Of a DNA stretch of 20,442 nucleotides, positions 6,934 through 14,443 are shown piece by piece. Numbering within the stretch: the first letter of the stretch is position 1; every line of letters begins with the position of its first letter. The position numbers were made by a program, and so were the translations under genes. The stretch is from Candidatus Magasanikbacteria bacterium CG1_02_32_51 (GTDB lineage: Bacteria > Patescibacteriota > Patescibacteriia > Magasanikbacterales > UBA922): NCBI GenBank assembly GCA_001871435.1, contig MNVC01000002.1:1-20442 (forward strand), in the 5' to 3' direction. The notes under the pieces were generated by a model. That model made no database searches. It was not told the origin of the DNA and saw nothing but the letters and a program-made list of their open reading frames with translations.

Positions 6934-7587
6934 TTATTGGCTTAAACCTAATAATGTTTCCCAAGCATACTCAGATGCTGTATCTTCTTTTGAAATTTGT
7001 TTGTTGTCTATAAAAAATGCAGGTACTGCTTGTACACTCAAGATTTGAGCTATATTTTCGGTGATTTTTATAAAGTTTGTTACTTCTTCTGAGCTTAGAC
7101 ATTTATTGAGTTGTTTTTCATCTAACTCAATATTTTGAGCGATGACTTGTAATGTTGTTTCTGAAAGCTCAAGAGTATTTACAAAAGCATTGGTTTTGAA
7201 ATCAGCAAATTTGTTTTGTTGGTTGGCACAATAGCCATACTTTTCAGCGTTTATAGATGGATATGGAAAATCGGAAATAGGTAGGCCTTTCCAGATGACT
7301 TTGAATTTGTTTGGATATTTGGTTTGTAAAATTTCAAAGATGTCATTTTGTCGAGAACATTCTCCACAAGAAAAATCTTCAAAAGCGATGATAGTGATAG
7401 GTGATTTTGGATTTCCTATTATTGGATCTTCTGGAAAGAGGGGAATTACAAATTGCTTGGGAGTATTATCCTGTGGTAAAACTTTTGGAAATAGTGGTTG
7501 GTATTTGATAATTTGTACAAAAAAAGCAAGGCCAACTATTAGTAGTGCTGGTATGAAAATTGTAAGGATTTTTTTTGTGGACAGCAT
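6934..7587 (-). CDS. Membrane-anchored DsbA-like thioredoxin-fold oxidoreductase
   Basis: This 217-residue protein has an N-terminal signal anchor (about 7-27), then a thioredoxin fold of the DsbA/Thioredoxin_4 type. The active site is C74-G-E-C77, within EDFSCGECSRQ. The loop holding the cis-proline is VQAVPAFF (P189). Two further cysteines (C120, C163) lie in the inserted helical domain. Such proteins oxidise or isomerise disulfides in exported substrates. The gene lies four bases after the propeller gene and one base before the 11-cysteine fusion gene, a spacing typical of translational coupling, so that protein is a natural candidate substrate. Whether it acts as oxidase, isomerase or reductase cannot be told from the sequence. 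Confidence 0.88.
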   Translation of the reverse strand: MLSTKKILTIFIPALLIVGLAFFVQIIKYQPLFPKVLPQDNTPKQFVIPLFPEDPIIGNPKSPITIIAFEDFSCGECSRQNDIFEILQTKYPNKFKVIWKGLPISDFPYPSINAEKYGYCANQQNKFADFKTNAFVNTLELSETTLQVIAQNIELDEKQLNKCLSSEEVTNFIKITENIAQILSVQAVPAFFIDNKQISKEDTASEYAWETLLGLSQ

Positions 7588-7591
7588 ATTA

Positions 7592-8854
7592 TTATTTTAT
7601 AGGAATATCAAAAATGCCACTACTATTGGTATCTGTAAAATAAAGAGTAGTACCATCGGCACTAACATACATAGATTCTATGGTGTGGTAGTCATCTGTA
7701 GGTATAATAGTTTTGATACCAGTTTGTATATCTATTTTGTAAATATCGTCTGAGATGAAATCTGACAACTCTGGTGTGAAACCGACTCCAGTTTCCATAG
7801 TTGTGGGTACGCCACAGTAAACAAATCTATTGTCTGCCATAGTACATTTTGAAGCCCAAGTATTTAGCCCAAGTTGTTTTCTATTGTTGCCCATGGTGTC
7901 TGGTGTGGCATCTACTACCCATAAAGCTGGTTTGTAATCACTAGCACCATTGTAAGCACTGTGTAATAATTTGGAACCATCTTTGGACCAGGCTATTTCT
8001 AGGCCACGTCCTTCTACTACTAAGCCTTTATAATTTTCTTGATTGAGACCTATTGGTAATATTTGTTGTTGTTCAGATCCCAGTGGATCTCCTGTTGCGG
8101 AGAGAGCTACTACTTGTCTGTTTGGTGACCAATCTACTATTACTTTGTTGAAATTATCACCCATAGGCTCTATGAGATTGATATTTTTACCCTGAGGATC
8201 ACTGGTAATCAACCAGCGATTGCTTGGATCAAGACCAAGACTTTTGGCAGCGATTTGTGAGCCATCAATAGAAAAAGAAAAATCTTGCCAATGTGTTGGT
8301 AGAGTGATTTGTTGTTTGGTGCTAAAATTGTAATAGGTATTTGCTCCGTCTGGGTATTCAATAATGGATTCATTATTTTTTGGTGACCAAGTTACACTAG
8401 AAACATTGAAAAATACTTGATCACTCAGAGGGGTTACTACGCCACTAGCAGATATTTGGTAAAATTTGCCATCTTGAGTATTATAAAATCTAAGTCCATT
8501 GCCAGAAGTGGCTGGAGCTACACTTAGTGTCTGGATATCTGTAATTTTGTTGACCAAGGGCTTTTCTTGAGTAGTGTCAAATCTGGAGTTTGGATTGGTG
8601 TTTGCTGTATTGGATATATTTTTATTGTTGGTAGTGAGTGTGTTGTTTACATTATTTGTATTATTTACATTACCACTTGTATTTTGTCCGTTGTTGGCAT
8701 TTGGAAAAGCGGAGTTGTTTGTACTGGTAGTTGTATTTTGACTAGGTATATTTTTTGTAGAAGCTTTTTTGAAAAAAACAAAATAGATGGCATAACCTAA
8801 GAGAATACAGACTATAATGAAAATTGTAATATATATAATACGCTTTTTATCCAT
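7592..8854 (-). CDS. Membrane-anchored beta-propeller-like (WD40/TolB-type) protein
   Basis: This 420-residue protein has a membrane helix at about 5-27, then a low-complexity Asn/Thr/Ser linker (about 33-95) that probably spans the wall. The extracytoplasmic domain (about 105-420) has repeated blade-like patterns such as SSVTWSPKNNES, SFSIDGSQIAAKS, VDWSPNRQVVALS, IAWSKDGSKLLHS and MYVSADGTTLYFT. These match the W-S-x-D/N-G signature of TolB/PD40-type propellers, usually protein-binding scaffolds. No catalytic motif is visible. The gene starts about 50 bases after the stop of the acidic membrane protein and is followed four bases later by the DsbA-like gene. A scaffold role in an envelope complex is inferred from the fold and context only. 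Confidence 0.75.
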   Translation of the reverse strand: MDKKRIIYITIFIIVCILLGYAIYFVFFKKASTKNIPSQNTTTSTNNSAFPNANNGQNTSGNVNNTNNVNNTLTTNNKNISNTANTNPNSRFDTTQEKPLVNKITDIQTLSVAPATSGNGLRFYNTQDGKFYQISASGVVTPLSDQVFFNVSSVTWSPKNNESIIEYPDGANTYYNFSTKQQITLPTHWQDFSFSIDGSQIAAKSLGLDPSNRWLITSDPQGKNINLIEPMGDNFNKVIVDWSPNRQVVALSATGDPLGSEQQQILPIGLNQENYKGLVVEGRGLEIAWSKDGSKLLHSAYNGASDYKPALWVVDATPDTMGNNRKQLGLNTWASKCTMADNRFVYCGVPTTMETGVGFTPELSDFISDDIYKIDIQTGIKTIIPTDDYHTIESMYVSADGTTLYFTDTNSSGIFDIPIK

Positions 8855-8872
8855 ATATTAGTTATTAGTGTT

Positions 8873-8894
8873 TGGTCTATTTTATATTAGACCA
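8873..8894 (-). other. Intercistronic hairpin between the acidic membrane protein and propeller genes
   Basis: TGGTCTA (8873-8879) pairs with TAGACCA (8888-8894) over an 8-base AT loop. It lies in the largest gap within the operon (52 bases). There is no T-run after it on the minus strand, so it could be an mRNA processing or stabilising site rather than a terminator. Confidence 0.3.
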
Positions 8895-8906
8895 TTAGAT
8901 AAAATT

Positions 8907-10049
8907 TTATTTTTGTAATCTTTTTTTAAATCTGTATGCTAAGCTCATAGTCTTTATTTTTTTCTGTATCAGTTTTATTTTTTTATTTAGTTCCTCTATT
9001 TCTTTTTTCAAAGTAGCTATTTCTTTTTTCAATTTTTTAATTATGAGTTCTATTCCTGTTCTTATACCATCTAAAATAATTTGTATTATTTTAAATATAA
9101 TAGGAATTACAATAGTAATTGCAGTAAGCCATATAAAAAATTCTAATATCCAATGTATGACAAGTAATATAAAGCTGAGTGGAATAAAAATTCCATAGAG
9201 TAGCGCCATCAACATGACGATTTTATCTCCTTTATTTTTTATGTCATTTTTATATTTGTAGACTCTTCTTTGCAGTTGTTCTATATCTTTGTTTTTCTTT
9301 TTTTCTTGAGCAGAAGCATCCTCTGTATTATTATTTTCTGTTTGTTGTTCTGGGGTTGGTGTTTTTGATTTGTCTTTTTCTACCGGATCAACAGGTGATT
9401 CTTCGTTTTTGTCTTCGCCATCTTCTTGTTCATTTTTTTTGTCTTCATTATCTGTAGATTCAGTTTCATTATCTTCAGGATTTTTTGTGTTAGTTTCATC
9501 TGGATTTTCTTCTTCCGGTAGATATCCTTCTGTGTTGTCAGGTGATTCTTCTTCATTGTCACTTTCTTCTTTTTCTGGTTGTTTTTCTTCCCCAATTCCT
9601 TCTTCTTTATTATTCATTATCCCGCTTGGTCTATTATCTAATCCTAAATCTTTTTTATTTTCTGGAACTTCATTAGTAGGATTGTTTCCTTGATTCTCTG
9701 GACTTTGTTCTGGTGCTGGTGTAGTGCTAGGTGTTTTAGTTTTTTTTGATGTGTTACCATTGGTAATTTGGGGTGTATCTTCTTCATTGTTTGATTCATT
9801 GCCAATAGAATCAATAGCATTTTCTGTGTTGTTATCATTGGCTGGTGTTTGGTTAGCCCCAAGCGTTTGTTGTATATTGTCTTGTAGTTGTTGCTGTAGT
9901 TCTGGATTTGTCATCATTTCTTGAATTTTTTCGGCTATTTTTGTTTTATTTTGTTTATTTAGGGGTAGAGAAATAACGTTATCTAAGGCAGTTGATAGTT
10001 CATCTTTGAATTCTGGACTAGCCAATTGTTCTGCCAAATTATTTGTCAT
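8907..10049 (-). CDS. Acidic low-complexity membrane protein with C-terminal coiled coil
   Basis: This 380-residue protein is of no family I recognise. Residues 1-70 form a helical, Gln/Leu-rich domain. Residues about 70-255 are a long, low-complexity, very acidic stretch of Asp, Glu, Asn, Pro and Thr, expected to be disordered. A basic segment (about 255-275) is followed by two hydrophobic helices (about 277-297 and 299-327), and then a Lys/Glu-rich amphipathic helix (about 337-370) that should form a coiled coil. There is no signal peptide; the N-terminus is probably cytoplasmic, by the positive-inside rule. The start overlaps the upstream gene by 11 bases, so translation is probably coupled. 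A tether or membrane receptor linked to the upstream ClpC-like ATPase is conceivable but is inference. Confidence 0.75.
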   Translation of the reverse strand: MTNNLAEQLASPEFKDELSTALDNVISLPLNKQNKTKIAEKIQEMMTNPELQQQLQDNIQQTLGANQTPANDNNTENAIDSIGNESNNEEDTPQITNGNTSKKTKTPSTTPAPEQSPENQGNNPTNEVPENKKDLGLDNRPSGIMNNKEEGIGEEKQPEKEESDNEEESPDNTEGYLPEEENPDETNTKNPEDNETESTDNEDKKNEQEDGEDKNEESPVDPVEKDKSKTPTPEQQTENNNTEDASAQEKKKNKDIEQLQRRVYKYKNDIKNKGDKIVMLMALLYGIFIPLSFILLVIHWILEFFIWLTAITIVIPIIFKIIQIILDGIRTGIELIIKKLKKEIATLKKEIEELNKKIKLIQKKIKTMSLAYRFKKRLQK

Positions 10050-10392
10050 AGTTTTTTAGTAATTTTTGTTTTAGCAAAATCAATTTGGAGTTGGCTAACA
10101 AATATTTTTGGATTTCTTCCTCTACCAAAAAATCTGGGATCGTAGTGTAGATGTATTCTTGTTCTTTTAGGTTGATATTTGTTCTTTGTGTCAATAACTC
10201 AGAAATTTTTTGAAATATTTTTTCTATTTCTTCTTGATTCATTTCTTGATATTTTTTTTTTAGTTTGTTTTTATAAAATTCTATAGCCTCGTCTGTTTGT
10301 TTTGCAGTTTGAAAATTGTTCAGAGTTTTCATCGTCTGACTAACTTTTTGGAATCTCTGCATTCTTTGTTGTTCTTGCTCTGTTAAAGACAT
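10039..10392 (-). CDS. Small helical hypothetical protein in the clpC operon
   Basis: This 117-residue protein is predicted to be almost wholly alpha-helical, rich in Gln, Lys and Glu, and without a membrane segment or cysteine. It starts two bases after the clpC stop and overlaps the next gene by 11 bases, so the three are very likely co-translated. It could be an adaptor or partner of the ClpC-like ATPase or of the membrane protein that follows. I see no known domain. Confidence 0.75.
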   Translation of the reverse strand: MSLTEQEQQRMQRFQKVSQTMKTLNNFQTAKQTDEAIEFYKNKLKKKYQEMNQEEIEKIFQKISELLTQRTNINLKEQEYIYTTIPDFLVEEEIQKYLLANSKLILLKQKLLKNYDK

Positions 10393-10394
10393 AA

Positions 10395-12875
10395 CTAAAT
10401 AAGTTTATAATCTTTGTCGTAAGTCAAAGTATATTTATTTTTCTTTTTGTTTTTCAAATTTTCTATCAGCAAATTTTGGACAGTGTCGGCGACTATTTGA
10501 GTGATATTTCTGGCGCCATAATCCTCATATTTGATTTGAGAAATTAAATTTTCTATAGCTTGTTTATCAGAAGATAGTGTAATTTTTCTAGTTTTTTGTA
10601 AGTGTACAGATATTTCAGCGATTTGTTTTTCAGTTATTTTCTCTATATCATTTTTGTTCAAAGTATTGAAAATAATAATATTGGAAATTCTACTAAGTAA
10701 GGCATCATCCAGTTGTTCTTTGAGTTTATTTTGGATATTTTTTTCTAAATTTTTGTTATCTTCAGTTTTTTGTCCACCAAAACCAATACTTTTGTTTTTG
10801 TATAGTTCAGAGCCAATATTGGTAGTCATAATAATTATATTGTGTTTCAATTTTATTTTTTTACCTTGGTTGTCGGTTAGTGTTCCTTCATCTAGTATTT
10901 GTAAGAGAAGTTTGGAAACATCTTTGTGAGCTTTGTCTATTTCATCAAAGATGATTACGGAGTAAGGTCTTTTTTTGATTTGTTCTACAAAAGGATTACG
11001 GTCTTTGTAACCAATATAACCAGCGGGTGAGCCAAGCAATTTGGAGACACTATGGCCTTCTGAAAATTCACTCATATCAAGTTTGACAAAAGCTTTTTCA
11101 TCGTGATAAAGCTCTTGGGCAATTTGTTTGGCAAGCTCAGTTTTGCCTACGCCACTAGGACCAACAAAGAGTAGAGAAGCAAATGGTTTGTCTTTGTGCA
11201 AACCAAGAGAGGCACTTTTGAAAGTACGGACAATTTTTTTTATTTGTTCTTCTTGACCAATAATATTTTTGTTCAAGTTTATTTCTAGACTGTCTAGAAT
11301 TTCCCATTCATTCTTTTCTAAAATACTTTTGTCAATATGCATTTTTTGGCTGACAATATGGCGGATGTGTTCTGGTGTAACTTTGACAAGGGGAATATTT
11401 TTGTTGTGGTTAGCTTTTGTTTTTTCGATTTGTTTTTCCAGTTGGTCAATCTGTTTTTTTATTTTTATGGCTTCTTTTAGTTTTTCTTCGGCAATAGCAA
11501 AGTTTTTTTGTTCTGTTAGTTCGTTTAGCTTTTGTTCCAAAGAAAAAATTTGTAAGTCTTCTTTACTGGTTTTTTGTTTTGAACTGACAAAACCAGAAGC
11601 TTCATCTAGTAAGTCAATTGATTTGTCTGGTTGAAAATTGTCATGAATATAACGATTGCTAAGTAATACTGCTTCTTCAATAGTCTTTGAACCAATACTG
11701 ACATGATGAAATGCTTCATAATATTTTTTTAAACCTTGGAGTATTTGCAAAGTTTCTTCATTTGTTGGCTCTTCAACATCTATTTTTTGGAAACGACGCT
11801 CTAGGGCAGGATCCTGACTAATATATTTTTTGTATTCATCATAAGTAGTGGCACCAATACAGTGCAATTGTCCACGAGCCAAAGCAGGTTTCAAAATATT
11901 GGCAGCATCCATCGTACCCTGGTTGGATCCAGCGCCGATAATATTGTGCAATTCATCAATAAACAAAATATAGTTTTGGTTGTGACTGCATTCATCAATA
12001 ATTTGTTTTAGTCTAGATTCAAATTCTCCACGGTAAATTGTTCCAGCTACAAGTAGTGTCAAATCTAGAGATATAATTTGTTTTTTCTTCAAAATGTCTG
12101 GGACTTTACCTTCAACAATTTTTTTGGCTAAGCCTTCAACAATTGCTGTCTTACCAACCCCAGGTTCGCCGACTAGAATTGGATTGTTCTTGGTGCGTCT
12201 AGCCAAAATATTGATAATCCGTTCTATCTCAGCATCACGACCGATTACTTCATCAATATTTTTTTGTTCAGCTTTGGAAGTAAGATTGGTGGTGAATTGA
12301 ATAATGGCACTTTTAGGTTTTGACATTTTTTGTGGGGCTAACATTGGTGGCATCATAGGAGGATATTCTTCTATTTCATTCAAAAATTCTTCATCTTCTT
12401 GGTTGATACTAGAAAATCTAGTATCATTTTGGAAGACTATAGACAATTGTTCTTTGATATATTTGTAATCAATATTCAATGAATTAAGTAATTCTTTTAT
12501 TTCTAGATTTTTGGAATAAATAAGGGCATAAAGTAGATGTTCGGTACCAATATAGGCATGTTGTTTGTCGTGAGCAATTATTAGAGCTTTTTCAATAATT
12601 TGTCTAGATTTTGGGCTTAGTTCGGGAATATTTATAGAAGTAAGATCTCTTTCTTCTTTTTTCAAATCACCAAAAATTTTTTTGGTTAATTTTTCATCTA
12701 GATTGAATTTGTTCAAAATCTCAGCAGCTATACAACCTTTTTCTTCTACTAGAGAATAAAAGAAATCAATAGGTTCAACCATTTCTGATTTTTTGAAAGT
12801 AGCCAAAGAAATAGACTTGGCAATGACATTTTTGAGATGGGTAGAGAAGTTGTCAATTAATTTTTGGGCATTCAT
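10395..12875 (-). CDS. clpC: ClpC-type AAA+ ATPase (Clp protease unfoldase subunit)
   Basis: This 826-residue protein is full length for the ClpC/ClpA class, hexameric unfoldases that thread substrates into ClpP. It shows a Clp N-domain repeat (about 1-150); a Pro/Met-rich linker (about 171-184); D1 with Walker A GEPGVGKT (236-243), Walker B ILFIDE (303-308) and ALERRF (357-362); a short ClpC-like middle domain with a UVR-like helix (about 447-490); and D2 with Walker A GPSGVGKT (572-579) and Walker B VIIFDE (640-645). SIGFG near 696-700 matches the IGF/L loop that docks ClpP; this and the short middle domain argue against ClpB. No clpP is in the window. It is the first gene of the seven-gene minus-strand operon. 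The start ATG has no clear Shine-Dalgarno. Confidence 0.92.
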   Translation of the reverse strand: MNAQKLIDNFSTHLKNVIAKSISLATFKKSEMVEPIDFFYSLVEEKGCIAAEILNKFNLDEKLTKKIFGDLKKEERDLTSINIPELSPKSRQIIEKALIIAHDKQHAYIGTEHLLYALIYSKNLEIKELLNSLNIDYKYIKEQLSIVFQNDTRFSSINQEDEEFLNEIEEYPPMMPPMLAPQKMSKPKSAIIQFTTNLTSKAEQKNIDEVIGRDAEIERIINILARRTKNNPILVGEPGVGKTAIVEGLAKKIVEGKVPDILKKKQIISLDLTLLVAGTIYRGEFESRLKQIIDECSHNQNYILFIDELHNIIGAGSNQGTMDAANILKPALARGQLHCIGATTYDEYKKYISQDPALERRFQKIDVEEPTNEETLQILQGLKKYYEAFHHVSIGSKTIEEAVLLSNRYIHDNFQPDKSIDLLDEASGFVSSKQKTSKEDLQIFSLEQKLNELTEQKNFAIAEEKLKEAIKIKKQIDQLEKQIEKTKANHNKNIPLVKVTPEHIRHIVSQKMHIDKSILEKNEWEILDSLEINLNKNIIGQEEQIKKIVRTFKSASLGLHKDKPFASLLFVGPSGVGKTELAKQIAQELYHDEKAFVKLDMSEFSEGHSVSKLLGSPAGYIGYKDRNPFVEQIKKRPYSVIIFDEIDKAHKDVSKLLLQILDEGTLTDNQGKKIKLKHNIIIMTTNIGSELYKNKSIGFGGQKTEDNKNLEKNIQNKLKEQLDDALLSRISNIIIFNTLNKNDIEKITEKQIAEISVHLQKTRKITLSSDKQAIENLISQIKYEDYGARNITQIVADTVQNLLIENLKNKKKNKYTLTYDKDYKLI

Positions 12876-12913
12876 ATTTATAAGGTTTTTTAACTAAAAA
12901 TAGCATTCTGGCC

Positions 12914-12942
12914 TTTACTTAGATTTTACATTATTATATACT
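12914..12942 (+). promoter_or_regulatory. Promoter of the phosphomannomutase gene
   Basis: TTTACT (12914-12919), a 17-bp spacer and TATACT (12937-12942) predict a rightward start near 12949 and a leader of about 39 bases. The -10 overlaps the -10 of the leftward clpC promoter by two bases. Confidence 0.6.
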
Positions 12943-12961
12943 AAATTACACTTATTATCAA
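12933..12961 (-). promoter_or_regulatory. Promoter of the clpC operon
   Basis: On the minus strand, TTGATA (12961-12956), a 17-bp spacer and a perfect TATAAT (12938-12933) predict a leftward start near 12926 and a leader of about 50 bases. It is the only strong promoter seen for the whole seven-gene operon. It shares DNA with the opposing promoter at 12914-12942. Confidence 0.7.
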
Positions 12962-12987
12962 ATAATTTTTGTTTAATTAAAATAATT

Positions 12988-14358
12988 ATGTCTATTTCAG
13001 AAAGTATTTTCAAATCTTATGATGTTCGAGGTTTAGTTGCAAGTGAGTTATCCGATGAATTGGCTTATAGAATTGGTCGTGCTTTTGCTGTATTTTTGCG
13101 AAAAAACAATTTTATTAAGAAAGGTCAAAAAGTCGTTTCTGGTAGAGATATGCGTCTCTCTAGTCCAAAGTTTCAAAAGGAAGTATTTAGAGGATTAAAT
13201 GATGAGGGTTTTGATGTGGTCAATATTGGTCTTTCTTCCACACCTTATTTTAATTTTGCTTGTGCCTATTTTTTAGAATATGTTGGAGGAATTATGGTTA
13301 CAGCTAGTCATAATCCAGCAGAGTACAATGGTTTCAAATTTACTTTAGGAAACGGCTTAGCAGTAGGTAAAGAGAGTGGTATGGTTGATATCAAAGATTT
13401 AGTTTTGGCAAATGATTTTAAAGATTCTGAAAAAAAAGGTAATATAGAGGATATAGACATTTTTGCAGAATACAAAAATAAGATTTTTAGTTTAATCAAA
13501 AAAGAAAGTATCAAACCACTCAAAATTGTCGTGGATGCGGGAAACGGTATGGCCAAAGTCACTTTGCCTAGAATTTTGTCTGAATTGCCAGTGGAAGTGG
13601 AATATCTTTATCTAGAACCAGATGGGACTTTTCCTAATCATGAAGCTAATCCTCTCAAAATAGAGACTTTGCGTGATTTACAAAAAAAAGTAGTAGAGAA
13701 TAGTGCTGATTTTGGTTTTGCTCTAGACGGCGATGCTGATAGAATTGGTCTTGTAGATAACAAAGGTCAAGTCGTAGAAGCTTCTTTTGTAGAAATAATG
13801 CTTGGTCTGGAAGTACTAAAAAATCATCCAAGAGGGCTGATGCTTTATGATTTGCGTTCTAGCAAATCTGTGTCGGAAATTTGGCAAGAAGCAGGAGGTC
13901 AGACCAGGATGTGTAGAGTTGGGCATGCTTTCATCAAAAAACAAATGCAAGATACTGGAGCAGTGTTTGGGAGTGAATTGTCTTTGCATCTTTATTATGA
14001 AGATATGTATAAAATAGAAATAACAGATTTGTCATTACTTTATATCTTACAAATGTTGTCTCTAAAAAATAAGTCTCTTAACGAAATTTGGCAAGGAATG
14101 AAAAAATATTATCATTCTGGTGAAATAAATTTTGAGGTAGAGGATAAAGAAAAAGTTTTGCAAAATTTGCATGAAAAATATGGTAAAGCTGACAAAGTTT
14201 TGAATTTGGATGGTTTTAGTTTTTATTTCTCTGATTTTTGGTTCAATATACGACAGAGTAATACTGAGCCAGTTTTGCGTCTAAATCTTGAGGCAAATAG
14301 TGAAGAGCTAATGAAAGAAAAGATTGAAGAAATAAATAGTATTATTCATCAACAATAA
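12988..14358 (+). CDS. manB: Phosphomannomutase/phosphoglucomutase
   Basis: This 456-residue protein is full length for the alpha-D-phosphohexomutase family, which interconverts hexose 6- and 1-phosphates to feed nucleotide-sugar synthesis. It has the phosphoserine loop TASHNP (S107), the magnesium site DGDADR (247-252), the sugar-specificity loop GSELS (328-332) and the phosphate-binding RQSNTEPVLR (422-431). The specificity loop normally reads GExSGH; here it is GSELSLH, keeping Glu, Ser and His but with Leu for Gly, so substrate preference between mannose and glucose is uncertain. The gene precedes the polysaccharide operon and fits a precursor-supply role. It starts at ATG 12988 without a visible Shine-Dalgarno. 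The symbol follows the family rather than a proven substrate. Confidence 0.92.
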   Translation: MSISESIFKSYDVRGLVASELSDELAYRIGRAFAVFLRKNNFIKKGQKVVSGRDMRLSSPKFQKEVFRGLNDEGFDVVNIGLSSTPYFNFACAYFLEYVGGIMVTASHNPAEYNGFKFTLGNGLAVGKESGMVDIKDLVLANDFKDSEKKGNIEDIDIFAEYKNKIFSLIKKESIKPLKIVVDAGNGMAKVTLPRILSELPVEVEYLYLEPDGTFPNHEANPLKIETLRDLQKKVVENSADFGFALDGDADRIGLVDNKGQVVEASFVEIMLGLEVLKNHPRGLMLYDLRSSKSVSEIWQEAGGQTRMCRVGHAFIKKQMQDTGAVFGSELSLHLYYEDMYKIEITDLSLLYILQMLSLKNKSLNEIWQGMKKYYHSGEINFEVEDKEKVLQNLHEKYGKADKVLNLDGFSFYFSDFWFNIRQSNTEPVLRLNLEANSEELMKEKIEEINSIIHQQ

Positions 14359-14370
14359 AAACAGATTGGC

Positions 14371-14424
14371 TAGCTTATTTCAAAAATTAAATATTTCCTC
14401 TCTTTTTTGCTATAAGCTATTTTT
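14371..14424 (+). terminator. Possible terminator after phosphomannomutase
   Basis: TAGCTTAT (14371-14378) pairs with ATAAGCTA (14412-14419), followed by TTTTT (14420-14424). The loop is long (33 bases) and the stem AT-rich, so it is at best a weak terminator. Its distal arm and T-run form the spacer of the next promoter. Confidence 0.4.
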
Positions 14425-14434
14425 GTGCTATAAT
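14407..14434 (+). promoter_or_regulatory. Extended -10 promoter of the polysaccharide operon
   Basis: TTGCTA (14407-14412), a 16-bp spacer and TGC-TATAAT (14426-14434) form a good extended -10 promoter. The predicted start near 14441 is about three bases before ATG 14444, so the transcript is probably leaderless. The spacing from the -10 to the ATG (nine bases) is the same as at recG. Confidence 0.75.
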
Positions 14435-14443
14435 ACAAGCACT

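Noticed and set aside
9370..9693. Ser-rich plus-strand open frame
   Set aside because: It is the antisense shadow of the acidic low-complexity segment of the minus-strand membrane protein.
9380..9862. Possible tandem-repeat array or CRISPR-like region
   Set aside because: The repetitive look comes from Asp/Glu/Asn codons in a low-complexity protein segment; there are no regular repeat-spacer units.
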